45,026 bases of DNA from contig ML976735.1 of assembly GCA_010015655.1 (NCBI GenBank), positions 1-45,026 of the forward strand. Direction: 5' to 3'. This document shows, in pieces, positions 42,101-45,026 of this stretch. A program made the position numbers and the translations under genes. The notes under the pieces were generated by a model. It was given only the letters and a program-made list of their open reading frames with translations, was not told where the DNA came from and ran no database searches. How positions within the stretch are numbered: the stretch's first letter is position 1; every line of letters begins with the position of its first letter. The stretch is from Bimuria novae-zelandiae CBS 107.79. Lineage: Eukaryota > Ascomycota > Dothideomycetes > Pleosporales > Didymosphaeriaceae.

Positions 42101-42580
42101 AATGGATACAATCCAGAATTCAGAGACGAGATTGAGATGACAGTGACAACACGCTTCCCCGATCTTGTCTTCGTTCGCTGGACCGTCTGGAATACTACCG
42201 AAGGCAAGCCGGACAACGCTCCCTTGGGGCAATTCACGGCCAAACTGAATTCGCTTCAACAAGGCTATCGTCACATCCCTTTGTTCGATAGCAACGGAGA
42301 CCAATATCTGTTCTCTAGGCTGTTTTGCAAGATCAAGAAACAAGACGTTGTCTCAGCGTCATCCTTGTCCGCTCTTGCTGGACACTCCCGCCGAGCATCG
42401 GTCGAGCCTATGAGCTCGCTGTCAGACCCGCCTACTACCAGGTCCAATAGTGGTAACCTCTTCAAGCGTCTGATCCGGGCTCCTAGTGAGCGCAAGAAGC
42501 GCAAAGAAGAAAGGTCCAATGGCGATTGGAAAGACCAGGACTGGGAAATCATCAGCCGCAGCAGCACCGTCGAACGGTAA
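39200..42580 (+). CDS. plc1: Phosphoinositide-specific phospholipase C (delta type)
   Basis: A single open frame of 1,126 residues. After a low-complexity N-terminus (about 1-200) come a PH-like region (about 205-330), an EF-hand region (about 350-470) with the loop DKDQTNSLNQEE, then the catalytic X domain from about 500 with EYFISSSHNTYLLGHQ (His517), CLEIDCWDG and VTHGRTLTKSI (His562). A charged linker (about 646-754, ending DRKKSKRAKTSN) precedes the Y domain (about 755-875, with GIKFTDFDA, MLSLMRVYPSARRILSSNFDP and GVQMAATNWQTYD). A C2 domain starts with KMEVKFTVQIISAQQLPRLK (about 893-1055), and a Ser/Lys-rich tail closes it. The order PH, EF, X, Y, C2 is that of delta-type PLC. The enzyme cleaves PtdIns(4,5)P2 to diacylglycerol and inositol trisphosphate under Ca2+ control. 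Both catalytic histidines are present, and it appears intact. Confidence 0.97.
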   Translation: MSLHNRDLKGTRPRLPSPQPSFARAITIPSARGSPASTSSHLGRNGSLTSTPEGMVPLTSCSLPAVPSYMLPESVLQPSMTTAPTSSPSAMAEALSRGPGLIRRVSRGAQGLNNKFRRNGTAAQRDKSSGPLIMRRRSNSKTAVEGAMDLSDLDLNYFDEDEGDVAVDEDGDPIVDALGITSLRPMASSIPSTAVSAPKRNSRVEQGTQLLKVSKKNKKNIILRLDMDSAKVFWDPSRHAKSFYIDDVKDLRTGVDAKHYREELGYDERYEPLWLTIVYSDTSHSRGKTKTMHLIAPDPFVFNTWTETLNAVSRNRIDIMTGLMGFAEKSAQLVWEREMKKRFHGREHLPAEATLDLQGIIELCRSLHINCSKETLHEYFVRADKDQTNSLNQEEFFDFIKQLKMRNDIELLYKQFTPDGAEMDQHTFFEFLQREQGVDVSADTEFWSSVFEKMAVQFSKGRSTPSDGGQIPLPVTWNLLAFQTFLSSDKYNPIYQPRSSTIKLDRPLNEYFISSSHNTYLLGHQVRGTSSTEAYISALQKGCRCLEIDCWDGSDGKPTVTHGRTLTKSISFLDVIKVIDKYAFMESQYPLLLSLEVHCSPDQQVSMVKTMIEEFGDKLVVHPLKDGYQLPSPEELKGRILIKVKGPPEALDTKALTHELTTRKRERSFSSPWSRPVQLNDNVIPNSPLVSSPRSLSPPERTNTFWASPRTSATSTTYYATPSFVSSADESDSPHVTATEDQDRKKSKRAKTSNITDVLGRLGVYTRGIKFTDFDAADAGTPNHVISVNENTFDKLTKPGAREKQRLEEHNMLSLMRVYPSARRILSSNFDPLRFWRRGVQMAATNWQTYDLGQQLNEAMFAGGDDRNGYVLKPRELRHHDQTPVVGPRRAPKMEVKFTVQIISAQQLPRLKTNADVNPFVQFEMYCAEDAGPNATGIGGQDVSTHKDGYSGIGQPLMKRTRIAPKGNGYNPEFRDEIEMTVTTRFPDLVFVRWTVWNTTEGKPDNAPLGQFTAKLNSLQQGYRHIPLFDSNGDQYLFSRLFCKIKKQDVVSASSLSALAGHSRRASVEPMSSLSDPPTTRSNSGNLFKRLIRAPSERKKRKEERSNGDWKDQDWEIISRSSTVER

Positions 42581-43866
42581 CCAAAACCTGTTCATGTCAC
42601 TCTATCGCCCGATCATTGCATTGATGCCCAATGGATACTCCCCTTTACCAGCCGCGTCACAGAGGCAAGGATTCCCTTTCTTGTGTATTATATCGTACTT
42701 ATGATTACTTTGGCACCTTCCCGGAAGAGTTGGTGTGGCATGCCTTTTGCTCCAGGATCGAATCGTTAGGCCGCGTTTGTGTTCCAGGTTGGCTTCCAGT
42801 TCTAGGGGTAATATGCGCGCCATGCGGGACGGGCGGGCGGCTTCGACCCGCATACTCCTTTTGGACCGGACACGTGCGGCATATTGTTTCATTCAACCGG
42901 AGAACGAAAATATTGCATCTGCCGCATTGCCAGCGAAGAATCTACCTCGGCACATGCGACACCCCGGCAACGCTTTGTTGCTCGTACGATTGACATATTC
43001 CGTCTGGTCCATCACCTTCCCGAAGGCATGCAACGCACCATCCAGCATTTCTGTGGAGTCGAGACGGCCGTTTCTTTGCCTTTCACAGCATCTGGTATCC
43101 ACACATTATACCCCACGTTCCGTGCCTATTTTCCTTTTACCAGTTTTCGGGCACACTTGAATATTTCACGGCGTCATCATCGGGATACAGATCATATCGG
43201 GAAACATGCATAGATGAGGGGACCACTTGAAAGTTTGTTTCAGAGCTTCGTTGCTCGCTCGCTTGATACCACCCGCAACCGGAGCTGAGCTTCGCTCTTC
43301 GGATCGATTTTTTTTTTCCTCTCGCGTTCTTGTTTTTGTGCATTTTTTTTTGTTAAGCGCGGCGAGCGCGTACGCATCTACTCTCGCATCTTTTGACGAA
43401 CGAAGCCACGACCTATGGGAAGAGGAGGCTGATTTTGTTTTCAAATCGGAAAATCGCATCGGACTCTGAACTTTACTCTGGGAGGCTATCTGTTGCTTTG
43501 CTTTGCTTTGCATGTATGGGACACTAGTTTGTCACCCTTTTTACCTTTCTCTGAGTGGTGAGCATGTACTGGGCTGCATTACCTTTTTCGGGGGACATCT
43601 GTTGGCTTCGTTTCTTCGAAGTTCTTTTCACTTTTCTTCGCTTCGCAGACCGGCCTAGGGTCGACGGTGGGTGGTCGCCTCGAAGGGGCCACCCCTTTTT
43701 CAATTGGAATGAAATGGGCGTTTGGGTCGCGACTGGGATCGGTCGGACCTCGCCCCGGGGGATAAGGATTGGGTGCAAAATAGGGAAATGATACCACGAC
43801 CGCGCTGTACTGTATAGTGCTGGTCTGTCATTGGCGTGGTACGCCTGGAGACATACGAGTCTTGTG

Positions 43867-43958
43867 CTATTGGCTCACTGTGACGATTTGCGAGATTGAC
43901 AGAGTCCCCGAATCTCGGCACCGGACTTACTATTCGCTCACTGTGACATATTTACGAG
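43867..43958 (+). repeat. Short direct repeat (28-29 bp units)
   Basis: ctattggctcactgtgacga at 43867 and ctattcgctcactgtgacat at 43930, each followed by ttt.cgag, are related units 63 bp apart. The shared core is ctcactgtgac. Confidence 0.65.
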
Positions 43959-44440
43959 AGGATAGATTTCAAAGCATCTAGGCATTAGATGGATGGACGG
44001 CGTGTACTGTACTTAGGTCTGTCTATCCACCCATGTCCCTGCCCTTATCTTCAGCTCACCACCCTCGTACTCAGGGCTGCGAGCGCAGCGCGCCGTCCCG
44101 ACCCTCGCGTGGTTTCCCTTCCCGTCCATCCAGCCGCGACACTGGGTCCGGCGAGATAATACCGCACCCACAGGACGGCGCACGCTTCGCCGATGCAAAC
44201 AAAAACGAAGCGTAGACGTTTTAAGCCAGCGCGAACGAACCCGCCCTATTGGATCACACCCGCAAGCTGCGCAAGGAACACAGCGGTTCCCCGACGCCGA
44301 CGACCGCACGACAGAGCCGCTGCGTCGGGGCGCGCGCCCCGAGCCGAACGCCACCGTGCGGTGACGCGCACACGACGACGTCGGGGCGCCTCACTCTGCG
44401 AGCGCTTTTGTCTTTTTTGCTTTGTTCCTTTTTTTCGGCA

Positions 44441-44489
44441 GGGGTGGGGTGAGATTTGCGGGGTCGGATTTGCGGGGTTGGGAGGGGGG
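44441..44489 (+). other. G-rich block with G-quadruplex potential
   Basis: Within 49 bases there are six runs of three or more G (44441-44444, 44446-44449, 44460-44463, about 44474-44477, 44480-44482 and 44484-44489). Two copies of gatttgcggggt lie side by side within it. The intervals are short enough for a G-quadruplex on the plus strand. Confidence 0.55.
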
Positions 44490-45026
44490 ACACGAGTTAG
44501 ACAGGGTGGGAGAACCTGGGGACTTGGGGCACTGGCTGGGGGAGGCGAATTTGTAAGGGATGGGAGCGAGTGAGGGATCTGAGGCGCAGTGTAGGTGTGG
44601 GCTGATGTGGAACCAGAACGAGTGTGGGTGAGTGGACTGACGTGAACTTGCGTTCGAGGTCGCGCTGGGTAGGGGTGCGGCGCGAGCTGAAACTAGGGTC
44701 CGGGATGTGGAAGCGTGCGGAAGGGAGAATGGAGTAGGATGCGCATACATACCGTAGAGTTTTGCAATTAATAGATAGCCTAGCTGCTAGCTGCAGGTGG
44801 CGACGTAACCGTAGGAGGTATAGTGGGCTGCCAAGGTATCAGAATCTGGATGCGAGCTCTGTTGCTCTAAATGTGCAACAATCTACTCAGTGCCTTGCAT
44901 CTCGACCATATCGTGACATTTTTTGGTGTTGAGTACGTCGATCTACTCGTCTCAGCGAGCTCAATTATCCTAGAATTTTACCTTGCTGCGCATCGACGTC
45001 ATCTAACAGAGTTAATAGGCTGCCTA

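Larger units (their letters stand above)
42581..45026. other. 2.4-kb stretch without a supportable gene
   Basis: The first few hundred bases should hold the PLC 3' untranslated region. Later come T-rich runs (about 43308-43320), a short direct repeat, a G-rich block and, near 44770-45026, AT-leaning sequence that may be repeat-derived. Open frames on both strands lack any recognisable content. Confidence 0.4.

Noticed and set aside
44760..45026. Possible inverted ends (tagatagcctagc and aataggctgccta) considered as a transposon terminus pair
   Set aside because: The match is short and imperfect, and no transposase lies between; the window ends too soon to decide.

Overview
The window looks like nuclear DNA of a filamentous ascomycete (Pezizomycotina, most likely a Dothideomycete; the class is inference). 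The evidence: protein genes broken by short GT-AG introns of about 48-134 bp, widely spaced genes on both strands, fungus-specific families (Egh16/GAS1-like secreted protein, HET domain, KEOPS kinase Bud32, fungal OPT transporter), and decayed repeats whose nonsense codons are all of the kind made by repeat-induced point mutation (TGG to TAG, CAG to TAG). I saw no rRNA, tRNA or CRISPR array.

Layout. 1-2.7 kb: a decayed pogo/Fot1-type transposase cut by the window edge, a scrambled HET-like remnant, and a dispersed repeat. 2.8-7.9 kb: two minus-strand genes, a secreted amidase and a nine-exon oligopeptide transporter (OPT), which together could release and import nitrogen; paired GATA motifs lie upstream of both. 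8.9-9.6 kb: an AT-rich decayed repeat. 10.8-12.0 kb: a three-exon secreted Egh16/GAS1-like protein with a long Ala/Pro stalk. 12.8-13.3 kb: a broken protein-kinase C-lobe. 14.6-19.5 kb: three minus-strand genes (a small membrane-anchored hypothetical, bud32, and a Gln/Ser/Pro-rich conserved-type protein). 19.5-22.3 kb: no supportable gene. 22.3-29.0 kb: a gene-poor accessory stretch with several dispersed repeats, a candidate secreted Cys-containing protein carrying one in-frame stop, and an almost complete HET gene carrying two nonsense codons and a frameshift. 29.7-30.0 kb: a diverged direct duplication. 31.0-32.3 kb: a HAD-superfamily CECR5-like phosphatase. 34.8-37.0 kb: a two-exon protein with conserved fungal N-terminal motifs. 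39.2-42.6 kb: phosphoinositide-specific phospholipase C. The last 2.4 kb holds no supportable gene.

The main interest is in the accessory parts. The HET gene and the candidate secreted protein have reading frames and splice phases that are nearly or wholly intact, but are interrupted at positions where the families have, or plausibly had, tryptophan. This fits recent loss of self-recognition and possible effector genes next to repeats. Housekeeping genes (bud32, plc1, the HAD phosphatase, OPT) are intact, so decay is confined to the accessory blocks.
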